The notes under the pieces are model-generated. The model was given only the letters and a program-made list of their open reading frames with translations. It did not search any database and was not told where the DNA came from. A stretch of DNA of 34,973 nucleotides from Candidatus Tanganyikabacteria bacterium (GTDB lineage: Bacteria > Cyanobacteriota > Sericytochromatia > S15B-MN24 > VGJW01). The position numbers were made by a program, and so were the translations under genes. This document shows positions 14,757-22,268 of the stretch, piece by piece. The stretch spans positions 1 to 34,973 of the forward strand of contig VGJY01000022.1 of NCBI GenBank assembly GCA_016867235.1, in the 5' to 3' direction. Numbering within the stretch: position 1 is the first letter of the stretch; every line of letters starts with the position of its first letter.

Positions 14757-17700
14757 ATGTCGGCAATCCTCGACACCGTCACCAGTTACGTTCCGCGACT
14801 GGCCATCCGGCGCAAGCTCGCCGATCCGACGCCGCTCTCCGGCCCGGAAATCGAGCACTTCCCGTCGGCGGTCCTCCTGGCCGACGTCTCGGGCTTCACC
14901 GCGCTGACCGAGGCCCTGGCGCAACGCGGTCCCGAGGGCGCCGAGGAGATGACCCGCGCGCTCAACAGCTACTTCGGGCACCTGATCGATATCATCTACG
15001 CCCATGGCGGCGACATCGTGAAGTTCGCGGGCGACGCCATGCTGGTCCTCTGGCCTGTCCTGGATGTCGTCGAGGAACTGCCGGCCAAGACCTTGCGGGC
15101 CACCCAGTGCGCCCTGGCGCTCCAGCGGCAGGTAGGCCGCGTCGAGACGATCCCCGGGGCGCCCCTGTCGCTCCACGCGGCGGTGGGCGCCGGCCAGATG
15201 GCGATGGCGCAACTGGGCGGCGTCTTCGGCCGCTGGGAGTACGTCATCATGGGGCCGGCACTGGCCGGGATGGGCAGCGCGGCGCACCAGAGCAAGACGG
15301 GCGAGGTCGCCATCACTCCCGAGGCGTGGGCGCTCATCCACGATCGCGCCGCGGGCGATCCCCTCGATCACGGGTGCGTGCGCGTGCGCGACGTCACGCG
15401 ACCGGTCGATCCGCGGCCGCTCCCGCCGCTGGGCGAGGCGGCCGACGCGGAATCGGTACTCAAGGGCTTCCTGCCGGGTGCCGTGCGGTTCCGGCTCGAA
15501 GCCGGCCACGCGAGCTGGCTGGCCGAACTCCGGCCCATCACCGTGCTCTTCGTCAACCTGCCGGATCTCGGCCACGAGACGCCGCTCGATCGGGCCCAGG
15601 CGCTGATGCACGCCCTCCAGACCGCGACCTACCGGTTCGAGGGCAGCATCAACAAGCTCAGCGTGGACGAGAAGGGCATCTCCCTGGTCGCGGCGCTCGG
15701 CTTGCCGCCGCTGTCGCATTACGACGATCCGGCCCGCGGCATCGGCGCGGCCCTCGCCATCAAGGAAAAACTCGACGCGATGGGGATCCGCTGCTCGATC
15801 GGCGTGGCGTCGGGACGCGCCTTCTGCGGCGAAGTGGGCAACGCCGCCCGGCGCGAGTACACCATCATGGGCGACGTCGTGAACCTGGCCGCCCGCCTGA
15901 TGCAGGCGGCCAAGGGCGGCATCTGCTGCGACGTGGCGACGCAACTGGCGAGCGCCGCCAGCTTCGAGTACGAGGCCTTGCCGGCCATCCCGCTCAAGGG
16001 GAAGACCGGCCTGTTCGCCCTCTTCCGGCCGCGGACCAAGCTGCGCAAGCGCCTGCCGTCGGAGGTGCGCCTGGTCGGCCGCACCGCCGAACGCATCGCG
16101 ATCGCCGAGCGGCTCCAGGCCGTGCGGGAACGCCGCGAGTGCCAGGTGCTGCTGGTCGAGGGCGAGGCCGGCATCGGCAAATCCAGCCTCCTGGCTTACG
16201 CCGCGGCGCAGGCCGCGGCGCTGAAGTACCGGGCGCTGACCGGCGTGGGCGACGCCATCGAACAGCAGACCCCGTACCTGGCATGGCGCCCGATCCTCTA
16301 CGAAGTGTTCGGCATCGACGACACCGACGAGGCGCAGGATCGACGGGACAAGGTCATGCGCCGCCTGGAGGCCCGGCCCGACGACGTTCCGCTCGCGCCC
16401 CTGCTCAACGCGGCGTTGCCGCTCGAGTTCCCGGACACCGACGTGACGCAGCACCTCGAGGGACCGGTGCGGTCGCGCCTGACCAACGACCTCATCTGCC
16501 GGCTGTTCAAGGATCTGGCCACGCATGCACCGATCGCGTTCGTGCTCGACGACGTCCACTGGATGGATTCGGCTTCGTGGGCGCTCGCCAAATCCGTCTC
16601 CCACAACGTGGGGCCGGCGCTGCTCGCGATGGGCTCGCGGCCGCTGGAGGACAAGCCGCCGGCCGAATTGATCGCACTGCTCGACGCCAGTTGCACGCGC
16701 ATCCAGCCCAGGTCCATGGCGTTCGAGGACGCTCGCACCCTGGTCTGCCAGAAGCTGGAGATCGACGAGTTACCGGACGAAGCCGCCAAGCTGATCCACG
16801 ACCGCACCGGCGGACATCCGCTGTTCATCGAGGAGGTGGCGTTCGCGCTCAAGGAGTCGGGCGCGCTGGTGATCGAAGGCGGCCGGGCGCATGCCGCACC
16901 GGGCAAGGATTTCAAGGCCCTCGACCTCCCGGGCACCGTCCAGGGTGTCATCACGAGCCGCATCGATCGCCTCCCGCCGGGCGAACAGCTGACGTTGAAG
17001 GTGGCGAGCGTGATCGGCCGCGTGTTCGATCCCCGGCTGCTGGCCGACATCCATCCGCTGGAGGAGGCGCGCCACAAGCTGCGGGAGCACCTCGATACCT
17101 TCCAGAGCGCGGACCTGACCCACCGGGAAATCGTCAAGGACGAAGAGCGCGAGGCGTTCAAGAGCGCGGTGACGCGAGACGTGGCCTACAGCCTCCTGCT
17201 GTACGCCCAGCGCAAGCGGGTGCACACCGCGGTGGCCGAGTGGTACGAGACCCAGCACGCCCAGGACCTGGCCGCATTCTTCCCGGTCCTCGCCCACCAC
17301 TGGGCCCTGGCGGACGTGCCGGACAAGGCCGCGCACTTCCTGGAGATGGCCGGCCACCAGGCCGAACGGAGTTTCGCATACAAGGAGGCGGCCAACCTCC
17401 TGCTGCAAGCCCTCGAGTTCGACGAGCGGCTGGGAGAGGGGAGCGATCCCGCACGGCGTCTGCGCATCCGCCAGTTCGTGGGCAAGGTCTACAAGGGAAT
17501 GGGTCGCCAGGAAGAGGCGCAAGCCGCGCTGCAGGAAGCGCTGGCCGGCGCAAGGCAACTCGGCGACGGCCGCGCCGAAGCCCAGGTCCTGACCTCGCTC
17601 GGGCACCTGCACAGCATCCGGAACGAGCGCGAGCAGGCCCTGGACATTCTGGGGCAAGCCAGCGCGAAGTGCCTGGAGGCGGGCGACGGGCAAGAGCGAC

Positions 17701-19004
17701 TCCGCTGCCTGAGCTACCTGATGCGGCTCTATTACCGGATGGGAAACTCGGAACTGGCGATCCGGACCGGCGAGGAAGCCATCGCCATGGTGAAGGATTG
17801 GCCCGAGAAGCTCGACGTGTCGGTCAACATGGCATACCTGGGGATGCTGTACGTGACCGCCGCCGTCCCCGGGATGGAGCCGGCCGAACGGATGTGGAAG
17901 GGCGTCGGCTACCTCCAGGAGGCGGTCGCGGCCAAGCGGCGCCTGTGCGACAAGCTCAACCTGTCGGATACGCTGATGCAACTGGGCAACGCGCAGTGGG
18001 TGCTGGGAGCCTTCCGCGATGCCCGCGAGTCGTTCGAGGAAGTCCTGGCGGTGGCCACCGGCATGGGGCTCAAGTACGACGAGACATGCGCTCGCATCAA
18101 CCTGGCCATCCAGTGCCACGAACTCGGGGATTTCCACGGCATGGAGCGCATGGCCGAGCACGCGCAGCAGGACTCGCGACGCCTCGGCTACGGGGATTAC
18201 GGCTGCATCGCCTCCGCCATCCGATCGCTCTCGCAGACCTACCTGGGCAAAACGGCCGACGGCCTCGAGACGCACGCCGAGATGGAGAAGGAACTGGCGG
18301 CCTTCCCCGACGACATGCGGCCGGGACTCGAGGTCACCATCATGCCGTACGTCGCCGAACGCCTGCTGCTGTGCGGGCGCCTCCCCGAGGGCCTGGCCGC
18401 CGCGCGCCGCGCCTGGGACCTCATGGAGCAGACGGGCGTGCGCGAGTACGAGCAGCGGCTGATGACCCTGCTGGGCGAGGCCTGCTACCGCCTCGGGCAA
18501 CTGGACGAGGCCCGCGACTGGTACGCGCGGGCGCTAGCTCTGGGCCTGGAGGTCGAATCGCCGGCCACCATCGCCCGTGCCCGCGCCGGGCACGGCATGC
18601 TGGCCCAGGCGGCAGGCGACCTGGCCGCCGCCCGGGCGGCCCTCGCCGAGGCCTTCAAGGCCGCCGAACCCATCGGCTCGCGCTATCTGACCGGCGAGAT
18701 CGCGGCGCGCCTGGCCTTGCTGGACGCCGCTGGCGGCGAGGCCGAAGAGGCGGCGCACGCCGCCGACGAGGCGCTGCGCTACGGCCTCGATGCGGCTTGC
18801 CCGCACCTGCAGGCGCTCGCGCAGTATGCGCAATCCCTGGTGGCGCCCGACCCGGAGCGCCGGCGCAAGCTGCTCGGGTGGGCGCAAAAGTTGCTGGACG
18901 AGCAGATCGCCGGCCTGAGGCCCGCGGACGCGGAGGCCTACGGAGCGCTGCCGGAGCGGCGCCTGGTCCGAGAGGCGGCAACCGGGGCGCCTTCGGCGAC
19001 CTGA
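14757..19004 (+). CDS. Soluble adenylyl cyclase-like protein: two cyclase domains, ATPase, TPR
   Basis: This 1415-residue protein has the order of ADCY10-type cyclases. Domain C1 (about 35-190) keeps both metal Asp residues (Asp43 in ADVSGFT, Asp93 in KFAGDAM) and Lys89, which sits where sAC has its base-recognising lysine. It lacks the Asn/Arg pair. Domain C2 (about 255-400) lost the first Asp (VLFVNLPD) but has Asn376 and Arg380 in VVNLAARL. One composite active site made of the two halves is therefore likely, giving cAMP. A STAND-type ATPase follows, with Walker A GEAGIGKS (469-476) and Walker B FVLDDVHW (595-602). TPR-like helices run from about 860 to 1390. No membrane segment is seen. 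Ligand and target are unknown. Its upstream neighbour is spoVS. Confidence 0.85.
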   Translation: MSAILDTVTSYVPRLAIRRKLADPTPLSGPEIEHFPSAVLLADVSGFTALTEALAQRGPEGAEEMTRALNSYFGHLIDIIYAHGGDIVKFAGDAMLVLWPVLDVVEELPAKTLRATQCALALQRQVGRVETIPGAPLSLHAAVGAGQMAMAQLGGVFGRWEYVIMGPALAGMGSAAHQSKTGEVAITPEAWALIHDRAAGDPLDHGCVRVRDVTRPVDPRPLPPLGEAADAESVLKGFLPGAVRFRLEAGHASWLAELRPITVLFVNLPDLGHETPLDRAQALMHALQTATYRFEGSINKLSVDEKGISLVAALGLPPLSHYDDPARGIGAALAIKEKLDAMGIRCSIGVASGRAFCGEVGNAARREYTIMGDVVNLAARLMQAAKGGICCDVATQLASAASFEYEALPAIPLKGKTGLFALFRPRTKLRKRLPSEVRLVGRTAERIAIAERLQAVRERRECQVLLVEGEAGIGKSSLLAYAAAQAAALKYRALTGVGDAIEQQTPYLAWRPILYEVFGIDDTDEAQDRRDKVMRRLEARPDDVPLAPLLNAALPLEFPDTDVTQHLEGPVRSRLTNDLICRLFKDLATHAPIAFVLDDVHWMDSASWALAKSVSHNVGPALLAMGSRPLEDKPPAELIALLDASCTRIQPRSMAFEDARTLVCQKLEIDELPDEAAKLIHDRTGGHPLFIEEVAFALKESGALVIEGGRAHAAPGKDFKALDLPGTVQGVITSRIDRLPPGEQLTLKVASVIGRVFDPRLLADIHPLEEARHKLREHLDTFQSADLTHREIVKDEEREAFKSAVTRDVAYSLLLYAQRKRVHTAVAEWYETQHAQDLAAFFPVLAHHWALADVPDKAAHFLEMAGHQAERSFAYKEAANLLLQALEFDERLGEGSDPARRLRIRQFVGKVYKGMGRQEEAQAALQEALAGARQLGDGRAEAQVLTSLGHLHSIRNEREQALDILGQASAKCLEAGDGQERLRCLSYLMRLYYRMGNSELAIRTGEEAIAMVKDWPEKLDVSVNMAYLGMLYVTAAVPGMEPAERMWKGVGYLQEAVAAKRRLCDKLNLSDTLMQLGNAQWVLGAFRDARESFEEVLAVATGMGLKYDETCARINLAIQCHELGDFHGMERMAEHAQQDSRRLGYGDYGCIASAIRSLSQTYLGKTADGLETHAEMEKELAAFPDDMRPGLEVTIMPYVAERLLLCGRLPEGLAAARRAWDLMEQTGVREYEQRLMTLLGEACYRLGQLDEARDWYARALALGLEVESPATIARARAGHGMLAQAAGDLAAARAALAEAFKAAEPIGSRYLTGEIAARLALLDAAGGEAEEAAHAADEALRYGLDAACPHLQALAQYAQSLVAPDPERRRKLLGWAQKLLDEQIAGLRPADAEAYGALPERRLVREAATGAPSAT

Positions 19005-19023
19005 TCCCGCGTAGTCGGCCTCC

Positions 19024-20256
19024 CTACCAGCCCCCGAAGACGTCCTTCAATCCGCGGGCCACCGAGCCGCCGAGGCTCGCCAGGCCGTCGCCGACCTTCC
19101 CGATCCCGTCGCCGATGCGGCCCGCGCCGTAGGACCAGGCCGCACCCGCCTTCGCCAGCCCCCAGCCGAGGCCCTGGGCGAGGCCGCCGCCGGCAAAGCC
19201 GAAAGCCGCGCCGACCTTGCCCAGGGCGCCGCCCTCGCGCCACTGCCGCTCGGCCCAGCCGAGGGCCGCGTCGCCGCCGCGGCCCAGGTACTGCCCGGCG
19301 CCGCCGACCAGCAGGCCGGGGATGCCGCCGACCACCTGGAACGCGCCGGCGAGCGCCCGCACGGGATTGCCCCCGAGGGCGCCGTTGACTGCGTTGGACA
19401 TGCCGCGCGCGGCCGTCCGGATGGGCTGCGAGTCCGAAAACACGCTGCCCAGCAGGCCGTCGCCGGCGAGCGCGATCTCGGAGGCCGGCCGCGACTTGCC
19501 GTCCAGGCCCTTGATCGGGCGGTCGCCGGCCGGCACGTAGCTGAGCATGACCCGGTCGAACCCCGTCGCGATCCCTCCCATCCGCAGGTCGCTCCAGCGT
19601 TTCAGGAAGTGGTCGGCCGCCTCTTCGTAGACCTCGCCGCCGCCGGGATCGGTGATGGTCAGGGAGGTGATCTTCCCGGAAGAGTCGGTCTTGTAGCCGG
19701 TCACCGCCACGTAATGCAGCGTGATGTCGCCCCCGTCGGAATCCGGGTCGACGACGACCTGCACGGGTACGCCCTGGTCGAGCATCTTGCGGATATCGTC
19801 CAGCGACGCGCCGGTCTTCATGTCCGCCCGGTAGCCGGCGGCGCGCGCCACGCGCAGCAACTCGTCGGGCGACGAGAACATGTCGCCGCGCCGCATGAGG
19901 CGGTCCAGGGCCTGGTGATTGCCGAGCCTGCTGCCCGGGTCCCAGTAGGCGAGGATGCCGGCCAGCGACGTCGTGCCGCAGGCGTTGCGATCGTCGCCGT
20001 CGAACTGGTTCTGCGGGCGCACCGCCAGGTTGCGCGGGGCCTGGTCGGCGGCCTCCGCGGCGCGGCGCGCCTCCCGGACCCGACGGATGGCCGCCTGGTA
20101 GAACGCGCGGTCCTCGGCCGCCAGGCGGGCGTGGTCGGGCCGCGAGAAGGAGTACCAGTCGGCCCGGCCGGGCTTTGGCGGCACCGCGCCGGTCGGCGCG
20201 GCGATCGGCGCCGTCGGCCGATTGCCGGCCGGTCCGGCTTGATCAACTCTTGGCAC
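19024..20256 (-). CDS. C39-like cysteine peptidase with glycine-zipper tail
   Basis: This 410-residue protein is read from a GTG with an excellent ribosome site (GGAGGTGA, six bases away). A Pro-rich N-terminus without signal peptide (1-35) precedes a papain-like C39 domain. The likely catalytic residues are Cys93 in RNACGTTS, His181 in ITLHYVAVTGY and Asp203 in TITDPGGG. Residues about 260-410 form repeated Gly/Ala-rich amphipathic segments (for example GGLAQGLGWGLAKAG), as in membrane-active or coiled glycine-zipper regions. This pairing is unusual. It may be exported by a non-Sec route, or act on membranes inside the cell; neither is shown. It converges on the cyclase gene with 19 bases between stops and diverges from rplU. 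Confidence 0.7.
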   Translation of the reverse strand: MPRVDQAGPAGNRPTAPIAAPTGAVPPKPGRADWYSFSRPDHARLAAEDRAFYQAAIRRVREARRAAEAADQAPRNLAVRPQNQFDGDDRNACGTTSLAGILAYWDPGSRLGNHQALDRLMRRGDMFSSPDELLRVARAAGYRADMKTGASLDDIRKMLDQGVPVQVVVDPDSDGGDITLHYVAVTGYKTDSSGKITSLTITDPGGGEVYEEAADHFLKRWSDLRMGGIATGFDRVMLSYVPAGDRPIKGLDGKSRPASEIALAGDGLLGSVFSDSQPIRTAARGMSNAVNGALGGNPVRALAGAFQVVGGIPGLLVGGAGQYLGRGGDAALGWAERQWREGGALGKVGAAFGFAGGGLAQGLGWGLAKAGAAWSYGAGRIGDGIGKVGDGLASLGGSVARGLKDVFGGW

Positions 20257-20303
20257 CCGCCGTCACCTCCGCGAGGTCATTATCCCCGCTCCGCCGGCGT
20301 TCA

Positions 20304-20312
20304 TGGTAGGAT
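20304..20312 (+). promoter_or_regulatory. Extended -10 promoter of rplU-rpmA
   Basis: TGG-TAGGAT lies about 100 bases before the rplU ATG, giving a leader of roughly 90 bases. This is much longer than for most promoters in the window and leaves room for ribosomal-protein autoregulation. The hexamer is identical to that at 12756. Confidence 0.45.
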
Positions 20313-20333
20313 GGGTCTTTCGTAAGTTTTGGG

Positions 20334-20353
20334 AAACCGCTCGAGACCGGTTT
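20334..20353 (+). promoter_or_regulatory. Hairpin in the rplU leader
   Basis: AAACCG (20334-20339) pairs with CGGTTT (20348-20353) around an 8-base loop in the leader of rplU. Leaders of bL21 operons are known to carry regulatory structures in some bacteria. Whether this one binds bL21 cannot be judged from the sequence. The stem is short, and the region between it and the ribosome site (20397-20405) shows no other strong structure. Confidence 0.3.
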
Positions 20354-20411
20354 TAACTGCCGTTTCCGGCGACCTGCGCTCGGCGAGTCACGTCGAAAGG
20401 ACAGTCCCGTC

Positions 20412-20720
20412 ATGTATGCCATCATCGCCACCGGCGGAAAACAGCTCCGCGTGGAAGAAGGCCGCTACGTCGACGTCGAGAAGCTCTCCGCCGAGGAAGG
20501 CGCCACGGTCGAGTTCGACCAGGTCCTGCTCGTGGCGGGCGAGGAGACGAAGATCGGCACGCCCACCGTGGCCGGCGCAATCGTCGTCGGCAAGGTCATG
20601 CGGCAATGGAAGGGCCCCAAGGTCATCGTCTACAAGATGCGGCCCAAGAAGCACTATCGCAAGAAGCGCGGGCATCGGCAGCCCTACACCCGCGTGCTGA
20701 TCGAGAGCATCAAGGGCTAG
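20412..20720 (+). CDS. rplU: 50S ribosomal protein bL21
   Basis: The 102-residue protein matches bL21 over its full length. It starts [17 protein letters not shown], has the conserved [20 protein letters not shown] tail with its Lys/Arg-rich rRNA-binding loop, and ends at residue 102 as usual. It binds 23S rRNA in the large subunit. The ribosome site AAAGGA lies nine bases upstream, and rpmA follows after 12 bases. Confidence 0.97.
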   Translation: MYAIIATGGKQLRVEEGRYVDVEKLSAEEGATVEFDQVLLVAGEETKIGTPTVAGAIVVGKVMRQWKGPKVIVYKMRPKKHYRKKRGHRQPYTRVLIESIKG

Positions 20721-20732
20721 GGGGTCAGAGAC

Positions 20733-21005
20733 ATGGCGCATAAAAAAGGTGTCGGCTCCACGCGCAACGGGCGCGATTCCAATGCCAAGCGGCTCGGCGT
20801 CAAGAAGTACGGCGGCGAGTACGTGATTCCGGGCAACATCATCGTCCGCCAGCGCGGCACGCGGATCCACCCGGGCGACAACGTCGGCTGCGGCAACGAC
20901 TACACGCTCTACGCCCTCATCGAGGGCACGGTGGAGTTCCAGCGGCTAGGTAAGGATCGCAAGAAGGTCTCGGTCCTGCCCCTGGCGACCGAAGCCCAGG
21001 CGTAG
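20733..21005 (+). CDS. rpmA: 50S ribosomal protein bL27
   Basis: The 90-residue protein starts [16 protein letters not shown], whose flexible N-terminus reaches the peptidyl-transferase centre. There is no cleavable N-terminal extension of the kind found in Firmicutes. It also has the typical [14 protein letters not shown] core. The usual third gene, obgE, is absent: a terminator and decayed sequence follow instead. Confidence 0.97.
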   Translation: MAHKKGVGSTRNGRDSNAKRLGVKKYGGEYVIPGNIIVRQRGTRIHPGDNVGCGNDYTLYALIEGTVEFQRLGKDRKKVSVLPLATEAQA

Positions 21006-21019
21006 CACCCGACTTCGCG

Positions 21020-21052
21020 GCGGCCCTCCTCGCGGGGGGCCGCTATTGTTGT
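21020..21052 (+). terminator. Intrinsic terminator after rpmA
   Basis: GCGGCCC (21020-21026) pairs with GGGCCGC (21037-21043) and is followed by TATTGTTGT. It starts 15 bases after the rpmA stop, as expected for a Rho-independent terminator of the ribosomal-protein operon. Confidence 0.75.
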
Positions 21053-21071
21053 CGGCGCGGGGCCGGGCGCC

Positions 21072-21292
21072 TTACTCCTTGCCCTCCAGCCAGTCCACGT
21101 CTGCGAGATCCTTGACTCGGCCGATCGCCGCATGACCTTGGTCGCGTTCTCGGGGGTCGGCCGAACCCATACGTCGAGGTCGTTCGTGGCCCGAGCCTTC
21201 TTCAAGGCTGCCAGCGCGTGGGCGCCAACAACCAGGAAATCAGCGCCCTCCGCGGATAACGCGGCTAACATGTCTAGGAAGTCTTGCGTCAA
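21072..21292 (-). pseudogene. Nucleotidyltransferase (AbiEii/MNT-like) pseudogene with internal deletion
   Basis: From a TTG at 21292 about 55 residues match the start of small minimal nucleotidyltransferases: TQDFLDMLAAL, FLVVGAHALAAL, then ATNDLDVWVRPTPENA. After that the frame turns to nonsense. In another frame the last part, AIGRVKDLADVDWLEGKE then TAA at 21072-21074, matches the usual C-terminus of the same family. The middle (roughly half of a normal 150-residue protein) is missing and the two ends are out of frame. This is a deletion relic of a nucleotidyltransferase module that is often paired with a small partner gene. Confidence 0.7.
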
Positions 21293-21404
21293 CTTCTTTT
21301 CCTGCGAACGAGTAGCAGCGCTCGGTCAAGATGCGCACGAAATCGAGCCGCTCCTGAGGAGTCAGACTCCACTCATAGCGGCGCTCAAATGACCTGGCGC
21401 CTAT
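21240..21404 (-). pseudogene. Fragment of the small partner gene of the nucleotidyltransferase
   Basis: The frame ending at 21240 keeps about 50 plausible residues (LTPQERLDFVRILTERCY then RLPRHVSRVIRGGR) that resemble the C-terminal part of small helical proteins encoded before such nucleotidyltransferases. It overlaps the TTG start of the next gene by 53 bases. Upstream of about 21404 the frame runs straight into the palindromic repeat at 21413-21463 and no sensible start is found. The 5' end was probably lost or replaced by the repeat. Confidence 0.4.
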
Positions 21405-21412
21405 CGGACGCA

Positions 21413-21463
21413 GGCACGGAGGCCTGCGCCACCGATGCAACGGGTGGGGCCGGCCTCCGTGCC
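21413..21463. repeat. 51-base palindromic repeat, second type
   Basis: Arms of 21 bases (21413-21433 and 21443-21463) are inverted copies with about 19 matches, including a perfect GGCACGGAGGCC outer part, around a 9-base loop. Its sequence differs from the palindrome at 3470-3523. It sits at the broken 5' end of the partner-gene fragment and looks like an inserted REP-like element. Confidence 0.55.
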
Positions 21464-21588
21464 GGCCGCGATGCCGGAGCGAAGTCATCAGAGCCGCGCT
21501 ATCAGGATCCGGCGGCAGCGGATCGCCCTTACGGATGACCCTGGTCGGCCAGTTGCTTCGGTCCACACTTGCATTCTACCCGCCCCAC

Positions 21589-21617
21589 TTGACCTGCCAA
21601 CTTCATTTCGTTACCAT
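21589..21617 (+). promoter_or_regulatory. Sigma70-type promoter of the Uma2 gene
   Basis: TTGACC (21589-21594), a 17-base spacer and TACCAT (21612-21617) make the most canonical promoter in the window. A leader of about 20 bases follows with a strong AGGAGGTGA ribosome site six bases before the ATG at 21644. The surroundings are noticeably less GC-rich than the rest of the window. Confidence 0.65.
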
Positions 21618-21643
21618 TGAACCTCGACAGGAGGTGACTGGCG

Positions 21644-22216
21644 ATGGCCACGCAGTCGCACCGCAGTTTCATGACGTACGAAGAGTTCGCGGCGTTGCCC
21701 CGCGAGGGGATGATCACGATGCTCCTCGACGGGGAGTACATCGTGGCCCCATCACCCGTCAGGCGGCACCAGATCATCCTCGGGCGGCTCCACCTGGAGC
21801 TCGGCCTCTGGCTCCGGGCGGCCGGCCGCGGCACGCTCTACCTCGCGCCGCTGGACGTCGTGCTGTCCAAGGCGGCGGCCCGCGTCATCCAGCCCGACAT
21901 CTTCTACCTGACCGACGACGCTCCCGAGCGGTGGGAAAACGGCATCCTGCTTGGCATGCCCGATCTGGCGATCGAGATCCTGTCGAAAAACATGAACCGG
22001 TACGACAAGGGCCGCAAGCTGGAATACTACGACGAGTACGGCACGCGCGAACTCTGGCACGTGCACCAGGAGCGGCCGAAAGTCGAAGTCTACCGCCGCG
22101 ATCCGGCCGGCCGGCTGGGGGTGGCCGCGACGCTCGGCGGAGGCGATCGGCTGGAAACGCCGCTCCTGCCGGGCTTCTCGCTGGAGCTCGCCCTGCTCTA
22201 CGCCGAGTTGCCGTAG
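21644..22216 (+). CDS. Uma2 family (DUF820) putative endonuclease
   Basis: This 190-residue protein has the restriction-endonuclease-like fold of Uma2. It shows the conserved blocks LLDGEYIVAPSP, HQIILGRLHLEL, IQPDIFYLTDD (Asp85) and DLAIEILSK (Glu111, Lys115). The usual YDKGRKLEYYDEYG that closes the PD-(D/E)XK core follows. Biological roles of the family are poorly known. It has its own promoter and ribosome site and stands alone beside a decayed region, suggesting it arrived or moves independently. The ATG at 21644 is well placed. Confidence 0.88.
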   Translation: MATQSHRSFMTYEEFAALPREGMITMLLDGEYIVAPSPVRRHQIILGRLHLELGLWLRAAGRGTLYLAPLDVVLSKAAARVIQPDIFYLTDDAPERWENGILLGMPDLAIEILSKNMNRYDKGRKLEYYDEYGTRELWHVHQERPKVEVYRRDPAGRLGVAATLGGGDRLETPLLPGFSLELALLYAELP

Positions 22217-22268
22217 CGCGCCGGCTACGCCACATGACGCCATTCTTCGCGGCATGCAGGGGCAAGCC

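Noticed and set aside
15107-19132. 1341-residue plus-strand frame overlapping the cyclase gene
   Set aside because: It is an Arg/Gly/Ala/Pro-rich shadow of the cyclase frame with no recognisable motif.
21284-21538. Plus-strand frames of 60-100 residues in the decayed island
   Set aside because: They read through the palindrome and the antisense of the pseudogene, have no ribosome site, and have no match to any family I know.
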